25,840 nt of DNA from Planctomycetota bacterium (GTDB lineage: Bacteria > Planctomycetota > Phycisphaerae > Sedimentisphaerales > UBA12454). Under the pieces are notes generated by a model, which did no database searches, had not been told where the DNA came from, and saw only the letters and a program-made list of their open reading frames with translations. The position numbers and the translations under genes are program-made. This document shows, piece after piece, positions 8,516 to 15,825 of the stretch; position 1 is the stretch's first letter, and each line of letters starts with the position of its first letter. The stretch lies in assembly GCA_018828825.1 (NCBI GenBank), contig JAHJUV010000096.1:1-25840 (forward strand), read 5' to 3'.

Positions 8516-10687
8516 CTACTCTTTTGCCTGTCCTTCAGTTTCAGATTCAGGTTTGGCTTCAGGTTTAGGTTTAGCTTCAGATTCAGCTTTCATTTGAGCA
8601 AGAGCAGCCTTCCTTGAAAGTTTGAACCTGCCCTGGTCGTCAATAGAAAGAAGTTTAACCGGTATTTCATCGCCGATTTTAAGGATACTATCAACATTTT
8701 TAACGAAGCCGTCGGCCAGTTCGCTTATATGGCAAAGACCTTCGATGCCCGGTATAATTTCGACAAACGCTCCGAAGTCTTTTATCGAAACGACTTTCGC
8801 TTTTGGATAAATACGGCCGACAGTCGGCGATTCCGTCATCGCCTGAATGAGTTCCCCGGCTTCCATATGACCCTCGCCGCCTACGCAGCTTATATAAACC
8901 GTGCCATCCTCTTCGATTTCTATCTTTGTGCCGGTCTTTTCCTGAAGGGCTTTTATGTTTTTCCCGCCCGGGCCGATTAACTTGCCGATAAATTTCGGGT
9001 CGATTTCAATGCTCGTAAGTTTCGGGGCATATACGCTTAACTTCTCTCTTGGTTTGCTTATGGTTTGTGCCATAATTTCAAGCAGTTTAAGACGGGCATG
9101 TTTGGCCATCTCAAGCGATTCGACTATAATATCATAAGACAAAGACTCTGCTTTTATATCAAGCTGAATAGCTGTGATGCCGTTTTTGGTGCCGGCAACT
9201 TTGAAATCCATATCGCCGAAATGGTCCTCATCGCCGAGGATGTCCGTAAGCAGTGCGTACTTGTCTTTTTCCTTTACCAGACCTATCGATATTCCTGCGA
9301 CAGGTTCGACAATAGGAACGCCTGCGTCCATAAGAGCAAGTGTTCCGCCGCATACAGTCGCCATAGAACTTGAACCGTTCGACTCAGTAACGTCGGAGAC
9401 AATTTTCATCGTATAAGCAAAATCTTCTATCTTAGGCCTTACCTGTTCCAACGCTTTTTCAGCCAGTGCGCCGTGACCGATTTCACGTCTGCCCGGACCT
9501 CGCATCGGCTTGACCTCGCCGACAGAATAAGGCGGGAAATTGTAATGCAGCATAAACTTCTGACCGTATTCTTCTATAAGACCATCGACAATCTGTTCGT
9601 CACTGCTGGTTCCGAGAGTTACCGCAACAAGAGACTGCGTTTCACCTCTTGTAAAAAGAGCTGAACCATGGGAACGCGGCAGCAAACCTACCTCACAACT
9701 TACAGGCCTTATTTCAGTAATAGACCTTCCGTCAGGCCTTTTGCCGTCGAGTATCCTGTCCCTTACGATTCGTCTCTGTATGCCGTCAATTATTCTTCCT
9801 AAAAGTCTCTTTGAGCAGCGAACTTCCTGGCCTGGCTGCGGCTCCGGACAGTACTGCTCTACTATTTCCTTAACAATATCCTTGAGGGTATTGTTTCTGT
9901 CGCTTTTTAGCTTAATTCCAAATGCATCTTTGAACTTATCGGAATATTTCTTGCTTATTTCGTCGGCAAGCTCCTGGTCCCACTCAAGCTGGGGAACCTG
10001 TTTTTCTTTACCGCACTTTGCGACTAACTCTTCAATCAGTTCGCAGATATCCTTTATTGACTGCTGAGCAATCTTAATTGCCTCGGCAGCGACGTCTTCG
10101 GGAACCTGTTTCGCATCGACTTCAATCATATTTATGGTGTCCTGTTTGCCTGTCAGCACAAGATTGAAATCGCTTTTCTCCCGATTTTCATACGTCGGAT
10201 TAACAACAAAATTCCCATCTATTCTGCCTAATCTTACTGCTCCGATAGGCCCCTGGAACGGTATCGTGCCTATGGAAAGAGCGGCACTGGCTCCAATTAC
10301 TGCAAGAATATCAGGGTCATTTTCCGCATCGGCGCTGATTACCGTAGCAAGTATCTGTACCTCATCAAAATATCCATCCGGGAAAAGCGGCCTTAGCGGC
10401 CTGTCTATTAGTCTTGAAGTCAGGACCTCTTTTGTGCTGGGCCTGCCCTCCCTCTTCATAAATCCGCCGGGGAATTTACCGGCCGCGCTTAGTTTTTCAC
10501 GATACTCAACGCTAAGTGGAAAATAATCAAGCTCTCTCCAAGGCAATGCCGAGACTGCCGCCACCAGAACCATCGAATCGCCATAAGTTACAACCACAGC
10601 GCCATCAGCCTGTTTCGCTATTTTACCGGTTTCTAAAATAAGCTTCTTTTCACCAATCTGCTTTTCTACTCTGAAAACATCTGCCAT
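8516..10687 (-). CDS. pnp: Polyribonucleotide nucleotidyltransferase
   Basis: A 3'-5' phosphorolytic exoribonuclease of RNA decay and the degradosome. At 723 residues it has the standard order: RNase PH domain 1, the helical linker, RNase PH domain 2 (with FTRGETQSLVAVTLG and the catalytic DILGDEDHFGDMDFKVAGT), KH domain (about 555-615, IGKLIGPGGKNIKALQ) and S1 domain (about 623-695, GRIYPKAKVVSIKDFGAFVE). The last ~25 residues are a low-complexity Lys/Pro/Glu tail (KPEAKPES), common as a variable end. It follows rpsO after 62 bases, the order conserved in many bacteria. The gap holds an 11-bp hairpin that may be a processing site. Confidence 0.97.
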   Translation of the reverse strand: MADVFRVEKQIGEKKLILETGKIAKQADGAVVVTYGDSMVLVAAVSALPWRELDYFPLSVEYREKLSAAGKFPGGFMKREGRPSTKEVLTSRLIDRPLRPLFPDGYFDEVQILATVISADAENDPDILAVIGASAALSIGTIPFQGPIGAVRLGRIDGNFVVNPTYENREKSDFNLVLTGKQDTINMIEVDAKQVPEDVAAEAIKIAQQSIKDICELIEELVAKCGKEKQVPQLEWDQELADEISKKYSDKFKDAFGIKLKSDRNNTLKDIVKEIVEQYCPEPQPGQEVRCSKRLLGRIIDGIQRRIVRDRILDGKRPDGRSITEIRPVSCEVGLLPRSHGSALFTRGETQSLVAVTLGTSSDEQIVDGLIEEYGQKFMLHYNFPPYSVGEVKPMRGPGRREIGHGALAEKALEQVRPKIEDFAYTMKIVSDVTESNGSSSMATVCGGTLALMDAGVPIVEPVAGISIGLVKEKDKYALLTDILGDEDHFGDMDFKVAGTKNGITAIQLDIKAESLSYDIIVESLEMAKHARLKLLEIMAQTISKPREKLSVYAPKLTSIEIDPKFIGKLIGPGGKNIKALQEKTGTKIEIEEDGTVYISCVGGEGHMEAGELIQAMTESPTVGRIYPKAKVVSIKDFGAFVEIIPGIEGLCHISELADGFVKNVDSILKIGDEIPVKLLSIDDQGRFKLSRKAALAQMKAESEAKPKPEAKPESETEGQAKE

Positions 10688-10710
10688 TATTATCCTTTCG
10701 TATTTCGTGA

Positions 10711-10742
10711 AGCGTGAAGCGAAATGAGATACGCTTCACGCT
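10711..10742. repeat. Hairpin between rpsO and pnp
   Basis: AGCGTGAAGCG at 10711-10721 and CGCTTCACGCT at 10732-10742 are exact inverse copies with a 10-base loop. No T-run follows on the - strand, so readthrough into pnp is expected. In many bacteria the rpsO-pnp gap carries an RNase III site; that role here is inference. GTGAAGCGTGAAGCG also looks like a dispersed palindromic repeat. Confidence 0.7.
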
Positions 10743-10749
10743 TAACGTT

Positions 10750-11016
10750 TTATTTGCGGAGTCCGAGACGACCAATAATATCTTTGTATTTCTTTATGTC
10801 TTTTTTACTGATATATTTAAGCAGTGCCGTTCTGTTGCCGACCATTTTCAGCAAGCCCCTTCTTGATGAATGGTCTTTCGGATGGGCTTTGAAATGCTCA
10901 GTAAGCTCATTAATCCTCGTAGTAAGAATCGCTATCTGGACTTCCGATGAACCGGTGTCCTTTTCTGAAGCCCTGAACTCCTTAATTACCTGCCCTTTTT
11001 TTTCCTTCGTCAACAT
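10750..11016 (-). CDS. rpsO: 30S ribosomal protein S15
   Basis: The 88-residue sequence is a full-length, canonical S15. It has the conserved TGSSEVQIAILTTRI, the HPKDHSSRRGLLKMVGNR segment that contacts 16S rRNA, and an ending of YKDIIGRLGLRK. It binds the central domain of 16S rRNA early in small-subunit assembly. GAAAGGTAG lies upstream of the ATG as a moderate ribosome binding site. A good promoter lies 66-93 bases upstream. It is the first gene of an rpsO-pnp-histidine kinase-regulator run. Confidence 0.98.
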   Translation of the reverse strand: MLTKEKKGQVIKEFRASEKDTGSSEVQIAILTTRINELTEHFKAHPKDHSSRRGLLKMVGNRTALLKYISKKDIKKYKDIIGRLGLRK

Positions 11017-11081
11017 CTTTTAATTCTACCTTTCGAAAACAATCTTTATTTACCCAGAATTCTAAATCTGGCGAATTGGAG

Positions 11082-11109
11082 ATTATAACAGCTAAATTCT
11101 TTAATGCAA
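11082..11109 (-). promoter_or_regulatory. Sigma-70-type promoter for rpsO-pnp
   Basis: Read on the - strand, TTGCAT (11109-11104) is followed after 16 bases by a perfect TATAAT (11087-11082). Transcription would start near 11075, giving a leader of about 60 bases before the rpsO ATG at 11016. Confidence 0.6.
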
Positions 11110-11194
11110 TAGTTTTGCGAAAGATTATAGCCTCTATTTTAGGCTCGAAGTGGTTTTTTTGCGCATGTCTTTACGCAGACTTAAGTTAAATGCT

Positions 11195-11338
11195 TTAGTG
11201 TGCCATAATTGTGGATATTCTGAATATTGGAAGCAGAAGAGCAATAGCAATAGTACCAATAATGCATCCCATTATGATAATCATCGTTGGCTCGATTGTA
11301 GCTGATTTATTTTCATCCCGCACCTTCTTTTTGTCCAT
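11195..11338 (-). pseudogene. C-terminal remnant of a GspF/PilC inner-membrane protein
   Basis: A 47-codon frame contains IEPTMIIIMGCIIGTIAIAL followed by LLPIF. This is the characteristic last transmembrane segment of type II secretion/type IV pilus GspF/PilC proteins (IEP-MI-V-G---G-I--A--LPIF). The rest of the roughly 400-residue protein is missing: the frame is closed by a stop about 12 codons upstream of the ATG at 11338. Type II secretion or pilus genes probably once stood here, since a pseudopilin and a response regulator are neighbours. Translation of the remnant is doubtful. Confidence 0.65.
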
Positions 11339-11488
11339 CCCAAAAGCGCTCCTACGGCAACAGTACCATAATCTCCGAAATTATCAGAATCTGCCATATC
11401 TCTGCCGAAATCCTTAAGCAGCTTCAACTGGCTGAAACCTAAACGATTTTGTATTGTTTTCAACATCGAAGTCTGTCCCTTTTCCCTT

Positions 11489-11872
11489 TCATTCTACAGT
11501 CGAATGTTCCAGTACGCTCTCAACCCGGACCAAAAGCTCCTTCGGGCTGAAAGGTTTGCCGAGACATTCCGTAATGCGAAGTTTGTCCTTTTGCTCGTCC
11601 TCTATCGCAAAGCCTCTCGCTGTCAGTATTATCACCGGAATATCCGCAAACTCCGGCTTTTGTCTCAGTTTTTCGACCAATTCTATTCCGGTCATTCCCG
11701 GCATCTGGTAATCAGTAACTATAATGTCGGGATTTTCCTCACAGCAAAGATTATAAGCTTCTTTGCCGTTATCCGCGGTTACGACTTCAAAACCGTTGTT
11801 GCGGAACTTCATCGCAACCACCTGGACAATATGAACTTCATCATCAGCAATAAGAATCTTTTTATTTCCCAT
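11489..11872 (-). CDS. Single-domain response regulator (CheY-like receiver)
   Basis: A stand-alone receiver of 127 residues from the ATG at 11872 (MGNKKILIADDE). It has the acidic pair DDE, phospho-acceptor Asp in IIVTDYQMPGMTG, the conserved Thr in ILTARG and the Lys in LGKPFSPKEL, so it can be phosphorylated. There is no output domain, so it acts by protein contact, as in chemotaxis, pilus control or a phosphorelay. The frame extends upstream to 11950, but those residues (MRQIRKAIAVVSGPK) lie outside the domain and no ribosome binding site supports them. It lies between a pseudopilin gene, from which a terminator separates it, and a GspF remnant. No kinase is adjacent. Confidence 0.88.
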   Translation of the reverse strand: MGNKKILIADDEVHIVQVVAMKFRNNGFEVVTADNGKEAYNLCCEENPDIIVTDYQMPGMTGIELVEKLRQKPEFADIPVIILTARGFAIEDEQKDKLRITECLGKPFSPKELLVRVESVLEHSTVE

Positions 11873-11959
11873 CTCAATCATCCCAGAAAATATCTTGCTA
11901 TTGCTTTTGGGGCCACTGACAACGGCTATCGCTTTTCTTATTTGCCTCAACCGGAATAT

Positions 11960-12001
11960 AAAAATGGCTGGTCAACCCCGCAACTAACGGACTGACCAGC
12001 C
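11960..12001 (-). terminator. Intrinsic terminator after the pseudopilin gene
   Basis: On the - strand GGCTGGTCA (12001-11993) pairs with TGACCAGCC (11974-11966), followed by ATTTTTAT. A second small hairpin (CTCCGG at 12012-12017, CCGGAG at 12026-12031) lies just upstream. It sits 43 bases after the pseudopilin stop codon. Confidence 0.75.
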
Positions 12002-12043
12002 TATATCTTTTCTCCGGTTTTACAGCCGGAGCTTCGCCGCTTT

Positions 12044-12589
12044 TTACAGAGCAGCGTGAGCAGCGCTATCGTTTGCATTAAACGCACCAGTCGTACTATT
12101 GAAATACCAACCGCTGCTGTCGTCGCCGGGCGAACTTGCAGCGCCTATTGACACTTCATCGTTGTCGTTGAATGAATTTTTCGGTATCTTTTGAAGATAA
12201 GGCCCATACACTCCGTCTGCCGGCGCCTGTGTTGTCGCAAGCTTGCCGTCCAAATCTGTACACTTCGTCATCGCATCACCGAATGGCACCGCTCCCGCCC
12301 CGGGTAGTGCAGCTTTATGCTGAAGCTTATAAAGCTGTATCTGCGAGCGGACCGTCTGGAGGTCGTTTACAAGGCTTGACAACTTCGCCTCTGTGCTGGC
12401 ATCGCTGAACTGCGGTATTACTATCGCAGCAAGTATGCCGAGGATCACCACGATAATCAGTACCTCAACCAATGTGAACCCCCTCACCAATTTGTTTATA
12501 GCCATAGAGCTATTTATTTGCCCGCGAACTCGCTTCTGCATATTTTTCCGCTTTTCACCCACAATACAAATTGGTGAGGGGGTTTTCAT
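12044..12589 (-). CDS. Type II secretion / type IV pilus major pseudopilin (GspG-like)
   Basis: The prepilin motif RGFTLVEVLIIVVILGILAA gives cleavage after Gly, Phe+1, Glu+5 and a hydrophobic N-terminal helix. The small C-terminal domain ends in Gly/Ser/Asn-rich sequence with DGVYGPYLQKIPKN, similar to GspG-type pseudopilins of Planctomycetes. Two starts are possible. ATG at 12589 has a good AAAGGAG but makes a 36-residue leader. ATG at 12505 (MAINKLVRG) makes the usual short charged leader but has no visible ribosome binding site. A 19-bp inverted repeat links the two starts. A prepilin peptidase and ATPase are not in the window. An intrinsic terminator follows. Confidence 0.88.
   Translation of the reverse strand: MKTPSPICIVGEKRKNMQKRVRGQINSSMAINKLVRGFTLVEVLIIVVILGILAAIVIPQFSDASTEAKLSSLVNDLQTVRSQIQLYKLQHKAALPGAGAVPFGDAMTKCTDLDGKLATTQAPADGVYGPYLQKIPKNSFNDNDEVSIGAASSPGDDSSGWYFNSTTGAFNANDSAAHAAL
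12477..12584. repeat. 19-bp perfect inverted repeat across the pseudopilin start
   Basis: AACCCCCTCACCAATTTGT at 12477-12495 is repeated exactly in inverse at 12566-12584, with 70 bases between. With two mismatches the match extends to 25 bases and reaches the ATG at 12589. One arm encodes NKLVRGF at the prepilin cleavage site; the other lies just inside the upstream start codon. The mRNA could fold into a long hairpin, or the DNA segment could invert. Confidence 0.85.
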
Positions 12590-12755
12590 TTTTTCTTCTC
12601 CTTTATTTCACTAAAGGCCTTTAAATTCTTTAATTTAAAGCCGTTAAAATTCCTGAACTTATTGCTGTAATTGCCATCGGCCAGCCGCCTGCAGGACTTA
12701 ATCTGCCGTTTTTATACATCCTTTTTTCGGCTAAAAACCGCTTAAAATCACCCCA
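12590..12755. other. Leader region of the pseudopilin gene
   Basis: No gene is seen between 12590 and 12865. The region holds a hairpin at 12616-12642 (CTTTAAATT, loop CTTT, AATTTAAAG, closed by GG/CC) of unknown role upstream of the pseudopilin start, and a terminator-like hairpin at 12756-12790 described separately. Confidence 0.4.
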
Positions 12756-12790
12756 AAAATAGTCCGAAAATGTTTTCTACGGACTATTTT
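12756..12790 (-). terminator. Probable intrinsic terminator of the argH-thiL-tsaE operon
   Basis: AAAATAGTCCG and CGGACTATTTT form an 11-bp perfect stem with a 13-base loop, 76 bases after the tsaE stop. On the - strand the stem ends in TATTTTTGGG, so part of the T-run is in the stem; termination is plausible, not certain. Confidence 0.5.
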
Positions 12791-12865
12791 CTGCCCGCCC
12801 AAAATGTATGAAACATAAAGAGAAATGCAAAATTAGTCTGAAAAATCTCAGTTTTTTAATCCCGA

Positions 12866-13315
12866 TTAAATTCGGGATGCGTTCTTCAGGCCGGCAATCC
12901 TCATTTCCCGGCTTGTTTGTCCACTATGCTGCATATCTATATATATGCAGTCCAATCCTTCAAGTGCCCCGGCCACCTTATCGGCCCATTCGACAAGTAC
13001 TACCGATTCCGGCCCGATAAATTCCTCAAACCCCAGCGCCTCGAATTCGGAAATTTTATTTATCCGGTACGCATCAATATGAAAAATATTGAACCTGCCT
13101 TGGTATTCGTTGACAATCACAAACGTCGGACTATTCACCCGCTCAGGCTTGTCCGCTCCGGCTCCAATCGCTATACCTTTTACAAGCGTCGTCTTTCCGC
13201 TGCCCAAAGGCCCCGTCAGACAGACAACCTTGCCGCCCTCAAGCAGCTCACCGATTCTTTTGCCAATTTCAAAGGTCTTTCCCGCAGAATCCGAAATAAT
13301 TTGTATATCGTTCAT
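12866..13315 (-). CDS. tsaE: tRNA threonylcarbamoyladenosine biosynthesis ATPase TsaE
   Basis: The P-loop ATPase that resets the TsaB-TsaD complex during synthesis of the universal t6A37 modification of ANN-decoding tRNAs. At 149 residues it has the normal length. Walker A GPLGSGKTTLVKG is around residues 35-47. The family motifs SPTFVIVNEY, FHIDAYRI and VLVEWADKV follow in order. TsaB and TsaD are not in the window. It is the last gene of an argH-thiL-tsaE run; the gap to thiL is 65 bases of low-complexity repeat (see 13369-13396). Confidence 0.94.
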   Translation of the reverse strand: MNDIQIISDSAGKTFEIGKRIGELLEGGKVVCLTGPLGSGKTTLVKGIAIGAGADKPERVNSPTFVIVNEYQGRFNIFHIDAYRINKISEFEALGFEEFIGPESVVLVEWADKVAGALEGLDCIYIDMQHSGQTSREMRIAGLKNASRI

Positions 13316-13368
13316 CGTTTTCGAAATTTCGTTTTTAAATTTTGGTAATTCGAATTTTGAATTTGTTT

Positions 13369-13396
13369 AGAATTTAGAATTTAGAATTTAGAATTT
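13369..13396. repeat. Heptamer tandem repeat AGAATTT x4 at the end of thiL
   Basis: Four exact copies of AGAATTT run from 13369 to 13396. The last two encode the final residues and stop codon of thiL. A longer AT-rich stretch beside it (TAAATTTTGGTAATT) recurs near 20489, marking it as a dispersed repeat. Confidence 0.85.
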
Positions 13397-14295
13397 TCTT
13401 TTAAGTGGTCATAACCTTTCGGCAGCAATTCAACAGCTTTGCCGCCGGACTTCTTTATTTTTACTGTACCGCCTTTTGTAACCCTGCCGATAGCGGTAAG
13501 CTTAACTTTAAATCGCCATTGCTTTTTCAACCGCTCGAATTTCTTTTTCGGCATCATAAACAGCAGCTCGAAATCCTCACCGTCGTTAAGAGCTGATTCC
13601 AGCCCTTTGGCATTTCTTGAAACCGGAATTTTATCAGCCTCGATAACCGCTCCTTTTTTGCTTAATCTGCAAATGTGATTTAAGTCTGTACTCAGCCCAT
13701 CGCTTATATCAATCATCGCATTGGCGCCGGCCCGTGCAATTGCAAGCGATTCCTTAAGGCGAGGCTCAAATTCAAGATGTCTTTTTACAATCGACCCGCC
13801 AAGTGTCCCTGTTATACAAATCACATCGCCCGTCTTTGCCGTGCTGCGTTTTACCGGCTTTGTCTTTGCCGGTACGCTCAGCATCGCTACACTAACCGCA
13901 AGCGGCCTGCCCCAGCTTGTCATATCCCCGCCGATGAGCGGACAGTTATACTTTTTCGCCGCGTTCAGCAATCCTTTGTGCAGCCTTTTAAGTTTCGCCG
14001 AGCCGTAATTCCTTGGCAACGCCACCGACACAACTGCCGCCAGCGGAACTGTCGCCATCGCCGCGCAATCGCTCAAGCTCGTAGCCATTGATTTGTAGCC
14101 GATTTGTTCGGGACTTGCTTTTTTACCATCGAAATGAACGCCGTCAAGAAGCATATCGGTTGTGATAAGTACCGAAGATTTTTTAGACAGCTTAATTTGG
14201 GCCATATCGTCCCCGATACCGATTGGAAATTTTGCGGCATTCAGTTTCCCCTTCGCCGCAAAATATTTAACAAGCTCTGTTTCGCCCCTGTTCAT
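13381..14295 (-). CDS. thiL: Thiamine-monophosphate kinase
   Basis: Phosphorylates thiamine monophosphate to thiamine pyrophosphate with ATP. A PurM-like ATP-binding fold is indicated by GIGDDMAQI near residue 29 (Mg/ATP ligands), TTDMLLDGVHF, GGDMTSWGRPLAVSV and DISDGLSTDLNHICR. ATG at 14295 gives 304 residues and overlaps the argH stop as ATGA, typical of translational coupling. The frame runs further upstream to 14379, but only inside argH, so that start is rejected. The last residues (KENSKF) come from a heptamer DNA repeat. Confidence 0.93.
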   Translation of the reverse strand: MNRGETELVKYFAAKGKLNAAKFPIGIGDDMAQIKLSKKSSVLITTDMLLDGVHFDGKKASPEQIGYKSMATSLSDCAAMATVPLAAVVSVALPRNYGSAKLKRLHKGLLNAAKKYNCPLIGGDMTSWGRPLAVSVAMLSVPAKTKPVKRSTAKTGDVICITGTLGGSIVKRHLEFEPRLKESLAIARAGANAMIDISDGLSTDLNHICRLSKKGAVIEADKIPVSRNAKGLESALNDGEDFELLFMMPKKKFERLKKQWRFKVKLTAIGRVTKGGTVKIKKSGGKAVELLPKGYDHLKENSKF

Positions 14296-15704
14296 CGTTC
14301 CGCGAGATGTTTTTTCCAGTAATTCACCTGCTCGGCCATTAACGCCGGCGATGCCGCCGCAGCTGTCGCGTATGAACATGCGACATTTTTACTGCCCAAA
14401 CACTGATAAACATCCTCGCCGATTACATTGCAGCTTTTCTTAAACTGCTCAATCGTAACATCGGCAAGAGCTTTGCCTTCTTTTTCGCACTGGGCCACAA
14501 GAGTTCCTACTATCCCGTGCGCTGTGCGGAACGGTATGCCTTTTTTAACCAGATATTCTGCCAGCGATGTCGCGTCCAGAAATCCTTTGTCCAGACCTGC
14601 CGAAATCTTATCGGTTTTGAATACCGTATTTTCGACTATCGCCCGCGCCATATCGACGCAGGCCTCTATCGTATCGGCAGCCTTAAAGCAATGCACCTTA
14701 TCCTCCTGCAAATCGCGGTTATACCCGCTCGGCTGCGCCTTCAATATCGTAAGTATCGCCATAAGCGAACCGTAAACGCTGCCCGTCTTGCCGCGAATCA
14801 GTTCGAGCATATCCGGATTGCGCTTCTGCGGCATCATACTCGACGAGGTACAGAAAGCGTCATCGATGCGGATAAAATCGAATTCCGTCGTCGAAAAGAT
14901 AATCAAGTCCTCCGCCAGCTTCGACAGATGCGCCGAAATCAGGCAGCAGCCGAATATAAAGTCCGCACAAAAATCTCTGTTGGACACCGAATCCACCGTA
15001 TTATAGGTAATATCCGAAAATCCGAGCAGCCCGCAGGTCTTCTTTCTGTCTAAAGGTAGAGATGAGCCCGCAATCGCCCCGCTCCCCAGCGGCGAAACGT
15101 TCAAAAGCAATCGGCTATTCTTCAGCCGCAGCCAGTCGCGATTAAGCTGCTCGACAAAACTCAGCAGATACGCCGCAACGGATATAGGCTGCGCACGCTG
15201 CAGATGTGTATATCCCGGCATAATCGCTTCCGCGTATTTTTCCGCAAGCTTCACGAACGCCTTTTGCAGCGAAACGATTTTGGCCTGTATTATCTCTATT
15301 TCGTCCCGCATCCACAGCCGCATATCGGTTGCGACCTGGTCGTTTCGGCTTCTGCCCGTATGCAGCTTCTTACCCGCCTCGCCGATTTTCGCTATTAGCG
15401 AAGCCTCTATCGCCATATGAATATCTTCATATTTCTTGTCGAATTTAAATTTGCCCTCGCCAATCTGGCGGGATATTTCAATCAGAGCATCTTTAATCTG
15501 CTTCAACTCGTCCTTTGTCAGCAGTTTCTGTTCGCTCAGCATCTCGGCATGCGCTATCGAGCCGACGATATCGTATTTATACAGCCGCCTATCGAACGAA
15601 AGCGACTCTACAAAATCCACCGCCAGCGAATCCGTAGCCTTGCCCAATCGATGCTCCCAGTGGCGTAAGCCATCCCTTAGCGGACTTTTTTGTGCCTCAG
15701 CCAT
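14292..15704 (-). CDS. argH: Argininosuccinate lyase
   Basis: Cleaves argininosuccinate to arginine and fumarate, the last step of arginine synthesis. The fumarase/aspartase-superfamily signatures are all present: TGRSRNDQVATDMRL, PGYTHLQRAQPIS with the catalytic His, and SSMMPQKRNPD, the flexible signature loop with the catalytic Ser. At 470 residues it is full length. It overlaps thiL by 4 bases. Other arginine genes are not in the window, and grouping with thiL and tsaE shows no metabolic logic. Confidence 0.97.
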   Translation of the reverse strand: MAEAQKSPLRDGLRHWEHRLGKATDSLAVDFVESLSFDRRLYKYDIVGSIAHAEMLSEQKLLTKDELKQIKDALIEISRQIGEGKFKFDKKYEDIHMAIEASLIAKIGEAGKKLHTGRSRNDQVATDMRLWMRDEIEIIQAKIVSLQKAFVKLAEKYAEAIMPGYTHLQRAQPISVAAYLLSFVEQLNRDWLRLKNSRLLLNVSPLGSGAIAGSSLPLDRKKTCGLLGFSDITYNTVDSVSNRDFCADFIFGCCLISAHLSKLAEDLIIFSTTEFDFIRIDDAFCTSSSMMPQKRNPDMLELIRGKTGSVYGSLMAILTILKAQPSGYNRDLQEDKVHCFKAADTIEACVDMARAIVENTVFKTDKISAGLDKGFLDATSLAEYLVKKGIPFRTAHGIVGTLVAQCEKEGKALADVTIEQFKKSCNVIGEDVYQCLGSKNVACSYATAAAASPALMAEQVNYWKKHLAER

Positions 15705-15742
15705 AATTTTCTCCGTAAATATTATTGTATGGAATTATAAAC

Positions 15743-15772
15743 CACGAATGAACACGAATAAACACAAATTTT
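15743..15772. repeat. 10-bp tandem repeat CACGAATNAA x3 upstream of argH
   Basis: CACGAATGAA, CACGAATAAA and CACAAATTTT follow one another. A related 10-bp triplet (CACGGATT type) occurs at 18812-18841. Such tracts are common dispersed intergenic repeats. Confidence 0.65.
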
Positions 15773-15802
15773 TTAAAATTATATCTCCGTGAGTTTTCCG
15801 TA

Positions 15803-15825
15803 AGGAGTCCATAGGACTGTGGCTA
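15803..15825 (-). repeat. Left copy of a 23-bp inverted repeat bracketing pepA-folE-PTPS
   Basis: AGGAGTCCATAGGACTGTGG and three more bases, ending immediately before the PTPS stop codon. It is the inverse complement of 18735-18757 with one difference. It contains the small palindrome GTCCATAGGAC. Confidence 0.75.

Noticed and set aside
9741..10526. Long antisense frames opposite pnp, argH and thiL
   Set aside because: They mirror well-conserved genes on the other strand and have no motif of their own; they arise from codon bias.
11110..11194. Second TATAAT at 11124-11129 (- strand) as an extra rpsO promoter
   Set aside because: No acceptable -35 hexamer is at the right distance; the pair at 11082-11109 is clearly better.
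11281..11466. 61-residue frame overlapping the GspF remnant
   Set aside because: It runs in a different frame from the recognisable GspF C-terminus and shows no motif. Its upstream part could be a small gene, but nothing supports it.
14296..14379. Upstream in-frame extension of thiL
   Set aside because: It lies completely within argH; the ATGA overlap at 14292-14295 gives the family-length protein.
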